From Vigna angularis (lineage: Eukaryota; Streptophyta; Magnoliopsida; Fabales; Fabaceae), in contig NC_068980.1 of the NCBI RefSeq assembly GCF_016808095.1, positions 620,001 through 684,000 of the forward strand: a stretch of 64,000 nucleotides of DNA, given 5' to 3'. A program made the translations under genes and the position numbers. Positions 31,129-42,641 of the stretch are shown here, one piece after another. Within the stretch, counting starts at the first letter, position 1; every line of letters starts with the position of its first letter. The notes beneath the pieces were generated by a model that did no database searches, had not been told where the DNA came from, and was given only the letters and a program-made list of their open reading frames with translations.

Positions 31129-31930
31129 GTTGGAGGAGCTGCTTGGAGCAGATCGCAGAGAGAGAGAGAGAGAGAGAGAGCGTGCCGGATAGAGAAATTA
31201 GAGAGACAGGGCGCGTGCCAGACAGAGAAATTAGAGAATGTCAAGTGAGGGGTGAAGTGTAAGAGAACATGGAAAGGTGGCACCATCCTAGCCGTTGGAT
31301 CACATCAATAGATAATGTACACGTCAATGGATCGGATTTTGTTTGGGCCTTGTGGATCACTGGAGATACAAACATCTTAAGTGAAAGGGTGTTTCTTCTT
31401 GCACCCCTCACAGACTTCAGAAAATTTTTGATACGGGAATTAGGATGGGATAAGTGTTTCAGAAAGTAAAATTCGGGTGCAAGAAGAAACATATAAAGTG
31501 AAATTGGAATTCCCTCATTTTGATATATCTTTTTATTTTCAAACTCAAATAAATATAATTATTTTAACTTAATGTATTAATTTTATTTACATATTAAACT
31601 ATTTCATAAGTTAGTATTTGAGTTTTAACATATCAAATAGTCTAGATATCTTGAATGTCATCCTAAAATGTTTATTAATACATAAAAGAGATTTAATTCA
31701 TTTACGTCAAAATAATTATATTTGTTTATTTTCGAAGTTTGAAAATCAAATTATATACAAATTCAATTTTCTACCAAAGTTTAACGAGTTAAAAACATAT
31801 TTCTAACAGTAATAATAATATTTAAATAAATATTATTAACTGATCGGGTAATATAATTAATATTGGTGATGAATGTAATCACTGTCTTCTTTGTCGGAAA
31901 CACTAGTTCTTCTGAAATTATCACAATAGG
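31129..31930. other. Region between NDUFV2 and the dioxygenase remnant
   Basis: Begins with the NDUFV2 5' UTR/promoter, which carries a 24-bp AG repeat (31157-31180) and two near-identical 24-bp units (31181-31204 and 31214-31237). Then comes a 109-bp MITE (31387-31495), then AT-rich DNA with no gene. Confidence 0.6.
31387..31495. mobile_element. 109-bp MITE-like element with 8-bp target duplication
   Basis: A perfect 17-bp inverted repeat (31390-31406 and 31475-31491, TGTTTCTTCTTGCACCC and its complement) lies just inside the ends. The flanking octamer AAGTGAAA occurs at 31379-31386 and again at 31496-31503. An 8-bp duplication fits the hAT superfamily. No coding capacity. Confidence 0.75.
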
Positions 31931-33209
31931 GATGAAATTTTTCCACCTTATATGTTCGTAGAGATGTTAATTATACACAAATCGTGCCTTCAACGTTATG
32001 TTCACCACCCATCATTGATTTTGGGCTCGTATCTTCATCAACACCATTAACTAAAGAAAAAGAAGAGCTGCAAAAGCTAAGATCAGCTCTCTCCTCATGG
32101 GGATGCTTCCAGGTATGTACTTGACGATTTTATTTCAATTTGTAAATTTGTAGATACCACTTTCACAAGCATACCCTATGAGCTTTTTTGGAAGGCAATA
32201 AACCATGGCACATCAAGCACACTTTTGGACAAGGTTTGTGAAGTTGCAAGGGAATTTTTTAAGCAGCCAATGGAACAAAAGAAGATAATTTCAAAAGGGG
32301 TGAAAGAATTTGAAGGGTATGGTGCGGATCCAGTTCCCGAAGAAGGTCAGTTTTTAGATTGGTCAGATTGTTTGTGCCTTGATGTATACCCTGAAAATAG
32401 AAGGAAGTCAAGTTTGTGGCCAGAAAATCCATCATCTTTTAGGTAAACTGAAACTACTACTTCACTGATGAGTGAGGACTTCTTAAATCTTAATGCTAAT
32501 TATGCAGACAAATGTTCAAACGGTTGGCAGGTGACATGTTTGTGTTAGCTAAGATTTGTAACACTCTTTTTCGCAGGAAAATTGTGGAAGAATACACAGC
32601 AAAGCTAAGAGAGGCAACAAATCTTATTTCTAGAGCTATTGCTAAGTCATTAGATTTAGAAGAAAATTGCTTCTTGAATCAATTTCGTGAACAAGCACTA
32701 CTGCAAGTGAGGTTCAACTACTATTCCTGCTGTGCACAACCTGATATTGTGCTCGGGCTTAAACCCCATGCAGATGGATCAGGGTACACCATTATACTGC
32801 AAGATGACGTTGAGGGCCTCCATGTCCACCGTAAGGATAAGTGGTTCACAGTTCCCACAATTTCTCATGCCCTGTTTGTATTGATGGGTGATCAAACGGA
32901 GGTATGTGTTAGTAACGGTGTTTTGTACATCGACTAAAGATAATTATAGAATTGAGTTAAGGTTAAAGTATAATTTATCATACATACACTCAAATTATAG
33001 TCTATTCAGTGAAAACCTCACCTGAGTTTCGAACATAACATTTACTAAATTACCTCAAAATCTGTGAACATTTTCATTATTCAATTGATGTTACAACTTA
33101 ACAAAACAACGATGAATCAAGTTCTTTTTTTTTTTCTTTCTGTATTTCAGATTGTGGTGTACCCATCCAATTTAAAAATTGTTACATTTTACTTAACTCC
33201 GAAACATGG
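31931..33209 (+). pseudogene. 2-oxoglutarate/Fe(II) dioxygenase remnant (SRG1/codeine-demethylase-like)
   Basis: Exon 1 is recognisable from PPYMF near 31945 to SALSSWGCFQ, ending at 32112. Exon 2 is 32195-32442 (INHG through to WPENPSSFR). Exon 3 is 32577-32901 (KIVEEYTAKL through to MGDQTE). Exons 2 and 3 are open and splice in frame (191 codons) and carry the His-x-Asp of the iron site in LKPHADGSG. Two faults mark it as broken. Exon 1 changes frame between PPYMFV and RDVNYTQ with no clear start codon. The last exon, which should supply the second iron-binding His and the Arg-x-Ser that holds 2-oxoglutarate, is missing; after an acceptor at 33151 only IVVYPSN and a FYLTP-like scrap appear before unrelated sequence. 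Confidence 0.82.
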
Positions 33210-33843
33210 CATGGCAGTGGATATGAGGAGCAATATAGGGGATAATAGTGATATTTTTGATATAGCAGAAAAACCGATGTTGACATCCGTGGAAGGATGT
33301 CATCTCCGTTTAAAGATTACGTTTTTTATTTTAGGGTTTTATTTCAAGGCTTATTCGAATACGAGGAAGCACGACACATACTGCATCACTTCACGCACTA
33401 CACCACGAGAACGACATTGCATCACGAGAGGGAGACTGCTTGATAATTCTTTCCACCACCACCAACATTTGCAACTTGTAGTATCTCACAATGACGAAAG
33501 AAAGAGAGGAAGAAATATAATGTTAAAATGAAAGAAAAATATTTTAGTCAGGTTATTAGTAAAATAGGTTGTGAATGGATAAAATTAAAAAATAATAATT
33601 CTAAAAATAAAATTTTATTGAAGGACAAAATAGTAAAGGGAAGGTGGAGGGAGAAAGGTGTGGTGGTGGAGGAAGCAACACCCTAGACAATAAAACTAGC
33701 AAAAGCCTTTTACTACATGAACGGGCCGGCCCAAATTTTAATGGGAATGCAGGTCCAGACCAGATTTCGTTATTCCAATCCAGTTCAAATGAGATGATCT
33801 TAGGCGGTAGTTTTTTCTTGATCTTTCATATGTTTATTTTTGT

Positions 33844-33893
<50 letters not shown>

Positions 33894-34445
33894 TTTGCTT
33901 GTATCAAATTTTAGTTGATAAAAAAATTTCTATTAATAAAAAAAGACATACTTTAAATTCAGAAATATTTTAACAATTTTTAATTTTAATTTAAAATAAA
34001 AAATAAAAAGAAATCAGAAATTATTTAAATATTTTAAACCTTAAAACTTAGAATCTATAATATAATATGATATATTTTTCAAATAAAATTTGGTATAGGT
34101 TACATAGTTTAGCAAATTCCTGTATATATTTTATTTTTATTATTAGTATTATTTATCGGTTTTGAATTATAGAATTTAGAAGTTTTCTTTTAAAAAAAAT
34201 GGTTACGGACTTGAAAGTCACCGGATTTTACAATTTTAAAAGAGCAAAAATCGGAATTTTCTTTATATGAGGTGCAGGAGTAATATATGGAGGTGTAGGA
34301 AGAAGCTTCCATCTGAGGCGTCCCCAACAAAGCCCTGCAGCCCAAAACAAAAACTCGAATTGAAAAGTGGGAGTTTGAGGTGAAGAAAGAGACCGGAAAA
34401 GAACGCGGGAAAACGGCATTGTTAGTGAGAGAGAGACACAGAGCA
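33210..34445. other. Sequence replacing the dioxygenase 3' end, then FPG promoter side
   Basis: At 33275-33310 a short inverted repeat (TGACATCC/GGATGTCA) sits in sequence unrelated to the dioxygenase, possibly transposon-derived. A TA microsatellite lies at 33846-33891. The last 70-100 bp before 34446 are a purine-rich 5' UTR of the glycosylase gene. Confidence 0.5.
33846..33891. repeat. TA-dinucleotide microsatellite
   Basis: About 46 bp of uninterrupted TA repeat, about 550 bp upstream of the FPG start codon. Confidence 0.93.
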
Positions 34446-37400
34446 ATGCCGGAGCTTCCAGAGGTAGAGGCGGCGAGGAGGGCCGTCGAGGAAAACTGCG
34501 TCGGCAAGAAGATAACGAAATGCATTGTCGCCGATGATTCCAAAGTCATCGACGCCGTTTCTCGCTCGGACTTCGAAGCTTCCGTTCTCGGCAAGCTCAT
34601 CGTCGCTGCTCACCGGAAGGGAAAGAACATGTGGCTTCAGCTTGATTCCCCTCCTTTTCCTTCCTTCCAATTCGGTCCTCTCTCTCTCAAACCCTAACTT
34701 TGTTCTTCTCTCTTTTCGTTTTAACTCAAAACGTGAATCACGAGAAACTGTACTTTTTTTACAGTTTTCTTTTCTGCTTAGCTCGCATTACGTCTTGGCG
34801 TGGTTCTTGCATTTTTGGTGATGCATGTTAACCATACCTGTGCATGCAGCTAACGGTTTAAGCGTTTACGACAGTCGGTAACAATGTCACAAAAAACACG
34901 ATAAAAGGTTCTAAAATGAAACGGTTGTAAGACGAAATATAAGAGGAGACACAAGGGATGGCTAGGTCTATTACTAAATTTATAGCTACAATTTGTTGTT
35001 ACTTATGAGTTTCTGTCTCTATCTCAGGCATGGCTGGTGCTATATACATTAAAGGAGTCGCAGTAACAAAGTACAAAAGGTAAGGCCTATGGGGTATGGT
35101 TAAGTAATCTTTATTTGGCTATACTGATAAGTTATGCCGAAGTTTCACTAAAGTTTGCGTAGAATCTTTTATTAGCTTGCATTTGTTAGTTGGCAATAAC
35201 GGTTTCTTACACACCCACACACTGATGCTGTTGACATATCATGACTTTCTTACCACAAATTCTGCATCCTTCTTTTACTAGGGTTTTAAAATAGGATATG
35301 TGTCGAGAAACTAACCTTGTTCCGACGCAAGGTAGGAGCAGGTTTAATGAACTGTTTATCACAGTAAACAGTTGAGAATTTGAATCTCGTAGAGTGTGAG
35401 TTGAATCTACCTTGCCTTGTCATTGTTTTTGTAAGTGTTTCACAGGCCGAATAAAAACAAATTTACCTCGAGATTCGGTTAGTTCCTCATAAACGGCTTT
35501 ATCAATATCTTTAATCATTGTACTATTATTTTATTATCTGTTGGACTATTGACCCAACCCAATAACTTAAACGCTGGCCTAAGTATGGTCCAATAAAACC
35601 ATTTAACCTGATTCACTATTGTTGTTGTGGTGGACCGAACAGTCTTGAATGCTAACCGTTCGGTATCTACTATATACCATACATGATACTTTTAGGATTC
35701 CAAATGTGAGTTTTTGTCTCTTGTTGAGTAAGAATAACCCATCAGAAACTTTGGTAAGATTTTACATTAAAAGATTGTAATTCGTACTATTTTTTATTTA
35801 TTTTTTGACATTGACTTTATATTCCATACGTCAACAAAATGTGCAAAACTGCTTCGGATTTGTATGTATCAGTAGATGCCAACATGATATGTTATGCAAG
35901 AGTATTGAGGAGAGTTCTGTCTTATTGATAAAACCAGAACTGTTTCAGGGTGCTACAAGATCCTAACTGTATGAAAACTACAGGAGAAGCACAATGGGAA
36001 AGAAAACAGTTCTAGGCACCTTCAAATTCTCACTCCCCACCATATACTGCACACATCTGAATAATCCTTTTGCCAATTTTGCTAACTCAGTAGTTAGTTA
36101 CATGGAAGACTCCTCATTTTCTATTTTATAATTCTACTCTTTTTCAAAGATATGCCTTACTATTTCGGTGTTTCTATTATTTATTGACTTATATTGTTGC
36201 AATAAATTTGGCACATATTCTGAATATAAACATGCATGTGACATGTAGGTCAGCTGTGAAGGATGAGGATGAGTGGCCCTCAAAATATTCAAAATTCTTC
36301 ATTGAGGTAGGAGATGTAACCCCATTGATTAGTGGAATGCTTGAATTATTTGACCTTTTTGTCCTGTAACCTTTTATGATTCCATCCATTGACTTCGTTT
36401 GGTGACAAATTAAAATTCATTTTGTTGTGGATTCATAAGATTTGTGAAACATTAGATTCAAAGAAATTTATCTCTTACAAATATCATTATTAATCGTATT
36501 AAATCACATTTATGCAGCTAGATGATGGATTAGAGTTGTCTTTCACTGACAAGAGGCGATTTGCTAAAGTTCGTCTTCTTGAAGATGTATTGTGACTCTA
36601 CTTGCCAACTATCAACCATTTTTATTTTTCTAGTAAATAACTTTTCTATTGATTGTATTTTTGTTTCCTGTGATGTTAGCCAACATCAGTGCCACCCGTA
36701 TCTGAGCTTGGTCCTGATGCTCTTTTTGAACAAATGACACTTGAGAAGTTTACAGAGTCTTTGCACAAGAGGAAAACTGAAATCAAAGCTTTATTACTTG
36801 ATCAAGTATTAAATTATTCCTTTATTATTTCCCATACATTGTATTTCACTCATCTTTTAATTTGTTTATTATTTGAATATATCATTCTTTTTCTGTATGT
36901 GAGTGCACTTTCCTTTTTGTATAGTTTTTGCATTTTTGTGTGCGGACTTATGTTTTCTGCTTGAGAAGTCAAGATTTGGTGTTCTTCAATCAAGTTCGTT
37001 GGGACACCTGAATTTATTGATAACTTGTGCTTGAGCATAAGTCAATATTCTATTGATGAGACAAATGGGACAGGTCAAATGGTAAGAAAAGATGCAGAGT
37101 TCATAAATTAATTATTTGTACTTTGCATGCATAAAAAAATTATTTAAATGAATTAATCATGCTAATTTGTGGTGTGGTTGAGTATTTTTTAGAGAAAAAA
37201 GGTTATGCGTTGGTAATGTGAGATAGTTTTACACAATCATCCAATCGTAATCTGTCATGTACAGTGAGTTGTTTACTTTTACAATAATGTTATTAGTCAA
37301 ACCAACTGTGATTTGTGATTAAATGGTAGTGTAACATTGTTCTACACATCAGTGCATGAGAACCGAACTTTCTTTTTCTAATTCCGCACATTATATATAT

Positions 37401-40400
37401 ATAAAGATAATTTCCTTCTTCTCATGGTTTCAGTGCACAAGAATTTGATATATATTTTTTACATCTGACTGTATCATGACAATAATTATTAAAGATCCGA
37501 AATTTCAATCTTTCCAGAGGTATATTTCAGGTATTGGAAATTGGGTGGCTGATGAAGTGCTGTACCAAGTAAGTACTGTTAACTGACACAGGTAATAAAT
37601 AAGATTTTCTGAAACTGAAATAGTGCTTTTTATTCACAAATTGTAAAACTGAACTACAGCAATTTAAAGAAATTTGCAGAAGCAAAAATACTACCCACAT
37701 CCCGTGAAACTTGGGTGGTTTCCTAAAAATAAGGAGCTAACCGTTAGCATCCTTTATCTCAATAGAAACAGTCAACATGACCTAAATTTATGGAATCAGA
37801 AAATTAAAACAATTTAAATGCAAAACAGAATTTTAAATAACTACTAACAAGTACAACCTTCATTTTCTAAATGATTTTGAATGTTTGATGTTTCCATTTA
37901 TATTTAGTGGAAGATGCTAGATTTTAAATGTAACCACAGTTTATTTATGGCTTATTAAACTTTTGGTTTAATATTCATCTCAATTTAGTCTTTTTATCAG
38001 TAATACATGGTCCTGTCGTGGATAGGGATAAAGCCTTGATCACTTCAATTTTAAGAAATGATTCTAATGATTGTAAACTTTACTTTTTAAAAGAATAATA
38101 CCGTTTTCCTACTCAACTATTTATACAAGATGATCAATATGCTCTTCACACAAATCTGGCTTGATCTCATGGTTTGTACAGGGTTCTTATTAGTCCCTGT
38201 CTGTATGCATGTCATGATGTTCTCAAGTGCAGAGGGGAAATAAGGCATAATTTTAGTTTGTACATATATTCTGGAAGGGATGCCTACACAGTTTTTTTTT
38301 TTTGGTATGAAGTTTTCTTTTTAGCTATATGTGTGGGAGTATGTGTGGGAGTATGTATGTGTGTGTGTATGTGTGGGAGTATGTATGTGTGTATGTGTTA
38401 GGGATTCTGAAAAGAATTCCTAACCAATTCTATCTCTACTCAAACACCACAGTCAAGAATGGGAAAAGAAAGAAGAGTATGATTGGTATTCACAACAAAA
38501 GAATCAAGATTACACTGTATCTCAGGAACTTAACCTCCTTCACCTGGTGCTAAGACCGGTCTACACATACAAACTACTCAACTCCCCCCTGAAACATTAA
38601 AGGGTCCTAATATATAGGCCTTTTCCTGCCCCCTCACTTAACTGATTAGCAGTTAAGTGTTCTGTTTCCCTTTTCTTCTTTCCTACACTCTCTAAGTCCT
38701 AACAGTATGTGTGTGTGTTTATGCATATGTCATGGAGACATTTGTAATGGGAAACCTCCAAATAGTAATAGTTGCCACATAGATTTTTCATAAAGAAATT
38801 CGATGTAAGCTTGCCAATTCTTGAGGATGAATGATGTTTGGTTAGAATATAAAATGATGTTTTAAACTCATATGTATGGTTATGTAGAATTGAAACTGAT
38901 CTAGATGAAATTAAGCTGCTCTCAAGTATTATTTTGTACTAGATTATTTTCTCTCTTTGCATTGTATATCATGAGCTTCAAAATGATTTTGAACTTGCAT
39001 TTCATAGGATTTAGTATATGCTCTAACACCGTATTTTAATCAGCAGTTACTATATTAGCTCTTACCTTGGATAGAAATGGAATTATAAAACTTAGTTAAA
39101 TATTATTTTCCCTTATTTCCAGGCAAAAATTCATCCACAGCAGGCAGCTTCTAGCCTGTCTGATGCAAGCTGCTCAACTTTGTACAAATGCATTAAAGAG
39201 GTGGGGATCCTGATTTCTCTTGATATGATTCTAGTTTACAGTACATCTGTACTTAATAAAAAAAGCATAGAGGATAAAACCTGTAGGTTATTCGTTTGGC
39301 TGTTGAAGTTGATGCTGACTGTAGCCGTTTTCCTCTCGAATGGTTATTTCATTTTCGATGGGGAAAAAAGCCTGGAAAAATAAGTGGTGAGAATACTTCT
39401 CTAATATGTATTAGTTGACATATAGTTGCTTTTTACAGGTCATTGAAAAAGCAGTTGAGGTTGGAGCAGATAGTAGTCAGTATCCTAACAGTTGGATATT
39501 TCATTCACGGGAAAAGAAGCCTGAAAAGGCTTTTGTTGATGGTTTGCTTCCTCACTTTGTTATAAAAATAATCATTTTTTGGTGCTACATGAATAGTAGC
39601 CGATCTTCACAAGATTTCTTACTGCATATATTTCTTACTTCCTCACTTTATTGGTTAATGTAATTTACTTTTATTGATTGGTACCCGACTCCTAGGCTTG
39701 TTTTCCATTTCTGATGAGATTGCCTATAGCTATAAGTTCTTTCATGCATTTTCATATTTGTCAACGGTCATATCCTGAGCATTTTACTATGGAGGGTACT
39801 ATTAGAATATTGATATTAAGTTATTGATCTCTTCAAATTTGAAAGTTGAAAGCGTCTCCAATGCATCATATAATCCTCTACTTTTAAACTGACTGAGTTA
39901 TCCTGTTAAGTCAATTATTTTAACTTTATTTTAATTCATATTTTTGGAAATTGGCTATTACTCTTAATTTTTATTCACCAGTTCTTCTGTTCTATCAATG
40001 CAAAACATATTTATCTATAATCAGTTTCTTCGATCCTTTTCACTAACTCGATATATTTTCTTCTGCTTACATATTGGATGAGTGTTTTTTGCTTACTGAC
40101 CAAGAATAATAATTTAAAACTAAGTTTTTTGTCATCTTAACATTTATAATTTTTCATGTGATACAGGGAAAAAAATTGACTTCATCACTGCTGGTGGTAG
40201 GGTATGTCGTTTTGACCATTTCCAATTTGTCATTTCTTTTATTTTTATCATTATATTATGTGTATTTCTGATCTAAACATGATGTTTCCTTTAGACAACT
40301 GCTTACGTGCCAGAGTTGCAAAAGCTTAGTGGATCTATCGATGTAAAAGAAACTGGTAAGACTAAAAGGCAAGCTTCAAAGAAAGTAAGTACAGCTGATG

Positions 40401-40687
40401 ACACTGAGAAACCAACAGATAGTAAAGAAGGGGATCTCGGAAGTGTCAAATCAAAGAAGGGGGCAAAAGCTGGAGCTAAAGGCAGGAAGCCTGCTAAAAA
40501 GAAAAAACCCGAGGAAAGTGATGAAGACAATGACAGTGATTCTGGTACGGATTGTGATACTGATCAAGTTGTAAAGAAGAATCCAGGCAACGTGACTAAT
40601 AGGAAACAAGTTGGGGAAGAGAAGCTATCAAAGAAAAGAGTTCAAAGCAATCAAACTGGTAGGAGTTCGAAAAGGAAAGCTAAGTAG
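34446..40687 (+). CDS. FPG1: Formamidopyrimidine-DNA glycosylase (MutM/FPG type)
   Basis: Ten exons: 34446-34674, 35028-35079, 36249-36306, 36518-36586, 36680-36805, 37518-37568, 39123-39200, 39439-39541, 40167-40201 and 40295-40687. All are GT-AG and give 397 aa, close to Arabidopsis FPG1. It is a base-excision-repair glycosylase/AP lyase for oxidised purines. After Met removal the catalytic Pro is N-terminal (MPELPEVE), followed by the catalytic Glu3. Lys60 in RKGKNMW is the phosphate-binding lysine. The helix-two-turn-helix is ISGIGNWVADEVLYQAKIHP. In place of the bacterial zinc finger is a zinc-less loop with Arg in GGRTTAYVPELQK. The tail (about residues 275-397) is Lys/Ser/Asp-rich with basic clusters such as KGRKPAKKKK, likely nuclear targeting and DNA contact. 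Confidence 0.95.
38396..38704. mobile_element. Solo LTR (Copia-like) in FPG intron 6
   Basis: A 309-bp unit begins TGTTAGG and ends CCTAACA, a 7-bp inverted terminal repeat with TG/CA ends. It is flanked by the 5-bp duplication GTATG (38391-38395 and 38705-38709). It sits inside a GT-rich microsatellite, so the duplication could partly be chance, but the TG...CA ends agree. There are no internal sequences, hence a solo LTR. It lies well inside intron 6 (37569-39122), away from splice sites. Confidence 0.8.
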
Positions 40688-42641
40688 TATGTATGGGGGT
40701 TAGTGTTGTATTCTGCTGTGTTCACACAACATAAGGATGGTTTATTATGTGCCTGCAACTTAGGTTTGCTGTTTATACGTTGTGTTTATGATCTGTTGGT
40801 CTGTTTCTGCTTCACATATATTTAATATCCCATGTAGACCAATGGAAGGCATTAATAGGATGCCTTCAGTTTTTGTGACTATTGTTAATGCCCACTTATA
40901 CAAAGCTTGGAGATATTTATGTTTTGAATCATGATGTATTTTCTTGGACGTCCATTGTTATAGTTTGTCAATGAGGTCAAAATGAGTTAGCTTCCTAGGG
41001 TTTTGGTCGGATGCCTGGAAGAGAGTCAGGTTTTCGTGACTGCTATATTATTGATAGATTCTGTGTGCGTACCTGGAAGCAATCGAGTTAGTTGAGTTAT
41101 TGATAGATATTATAACATGGTTAAATATGGCACTTGTAAGTCTTTTGAGAGTCTGATTAGTTTTGCATGCTTTAAACCTGGTGGTTACGACTATGGTTGC
41201 ACCGGAGACTAGATTCAATCCAGTGTTAGTGGAGAGTAGCATTCTTTTTGTGAATTAATGTATCTCAGGAGGAATAATTTTAATTATGTTCATTCATGCG
41301 ATTTCCACTTCTTCAGTTTGTAACATTCTTTAAGGAACAGTTTTTTACGAATTAAAATTTTAAAAAGACCTAGTTTAAAATAAGTTTATTCGCAAGCATA
41401 ATTTAGCTCATTAGATAATTGTTTTATATTAAAATTCGATTGATTTAATTTAGTTCGCAACTTTTAAGCATCTTTTCTCACAAATATGAGTCTCAAAATA
41501 ACTTGAAATCTTGATTATGTTATTAATAATCTGTTCAATTAGTAATAATCCATTATTATACTCTTATTTTTTTTTTCACGTATTTTAAAATAAATTTATT
41601 ATAAAGGCAGTATGATCAGTTCTCAAGTGTTAGGACGGTATCCTCCATTATTCGAATATTTAAAAACCCCAAATTTTAAAGCAAGATTTATTTGATTTTA
41701 ATCATGTCTCCTTTTTTATTTTTCTATTCATGATTTTACTCACTTTTTTCTTGTAGTTTTAGCCTTCATATTTAAGAACATCTACAATTTTGACCAATCT
41801 TTAATTTCAGTTGCGTTTTATTTTTTATATTTTACATTTAACTAAAATCATTTCTTTTATCTCTTAAACGAATACAATAGATATTGGATTTAAATAGTCT
41901 AATAAAATAAGAGATTAATGTACCCAAAATTGATTATTTAAATAATTTATGAATTTTCTAAAACACAAAAACTAACATGGGGAAAATAATAGAAAGACCG
42001 AAATTCAGAATAAAACATTAAAAGAAGACATTATAATTTAGCATATTAATACATTGGATATTTAATAACTGACTGCTTAGTAGCCAAATATTTCCTCTCA
42101 TACAGTAATACATGTTTATTCACCAATTACTTGGTCGTTAATCAGATATAAATTATGGTATGTTTACATGGATTCATATTTTCGTTCTTTTTCCCTGATG
42201 TAACTATATAATGTTAGTTAAGAAATTGTTTAAATTTATATACAAATAGATAAGAATTTTGTATTAGACTATATAACACAACAATGCTATTTACAGAGAT
42301 TCATTATACCATTATTCACATGCATTCTATCGTTAACTTTCCAATCAAGAAAAGTATAAAGATAATATTTCAACATTGGTGTGATGACAAACTTCTTTCT
42401 CCATGGGGTTCATATATATTCAAAGGAAAAATAAAAGCAAACATTCCTGGTTTGGTTGAACCTGTAATACAATTTATATCTTGCTTGGCCAAATAATTAG
42501 AACAAAGCTAACTCTATATGCTATAAACATGTAACAAAACGGACAACTGATAAGAAAACTAATTGCCCTGAATTACAGTACTAAAAAATTCAATACCTAA
42601 AAGCTAGTTGAGAATCTATCCCTAAACGAGGAAAGCTATAC
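40688..42641. other. Convergent 3' flanks, FPG and BED/hAT gene
   Basis: FPG (+) and the BED-finger gene (-) end towards each other. AT-rich with 3' UTR-like sequence at both ends. The small ORFs are not convincing. Confidence 0.55.

Noticed and set aside
33064..33531. 155-aa ORF after the dioxygenase exons
   Set aside because: Begins in intron sequence; only a short scrap near 33151-33209 resembles a dioxygenase end, and the rest is unrelated.
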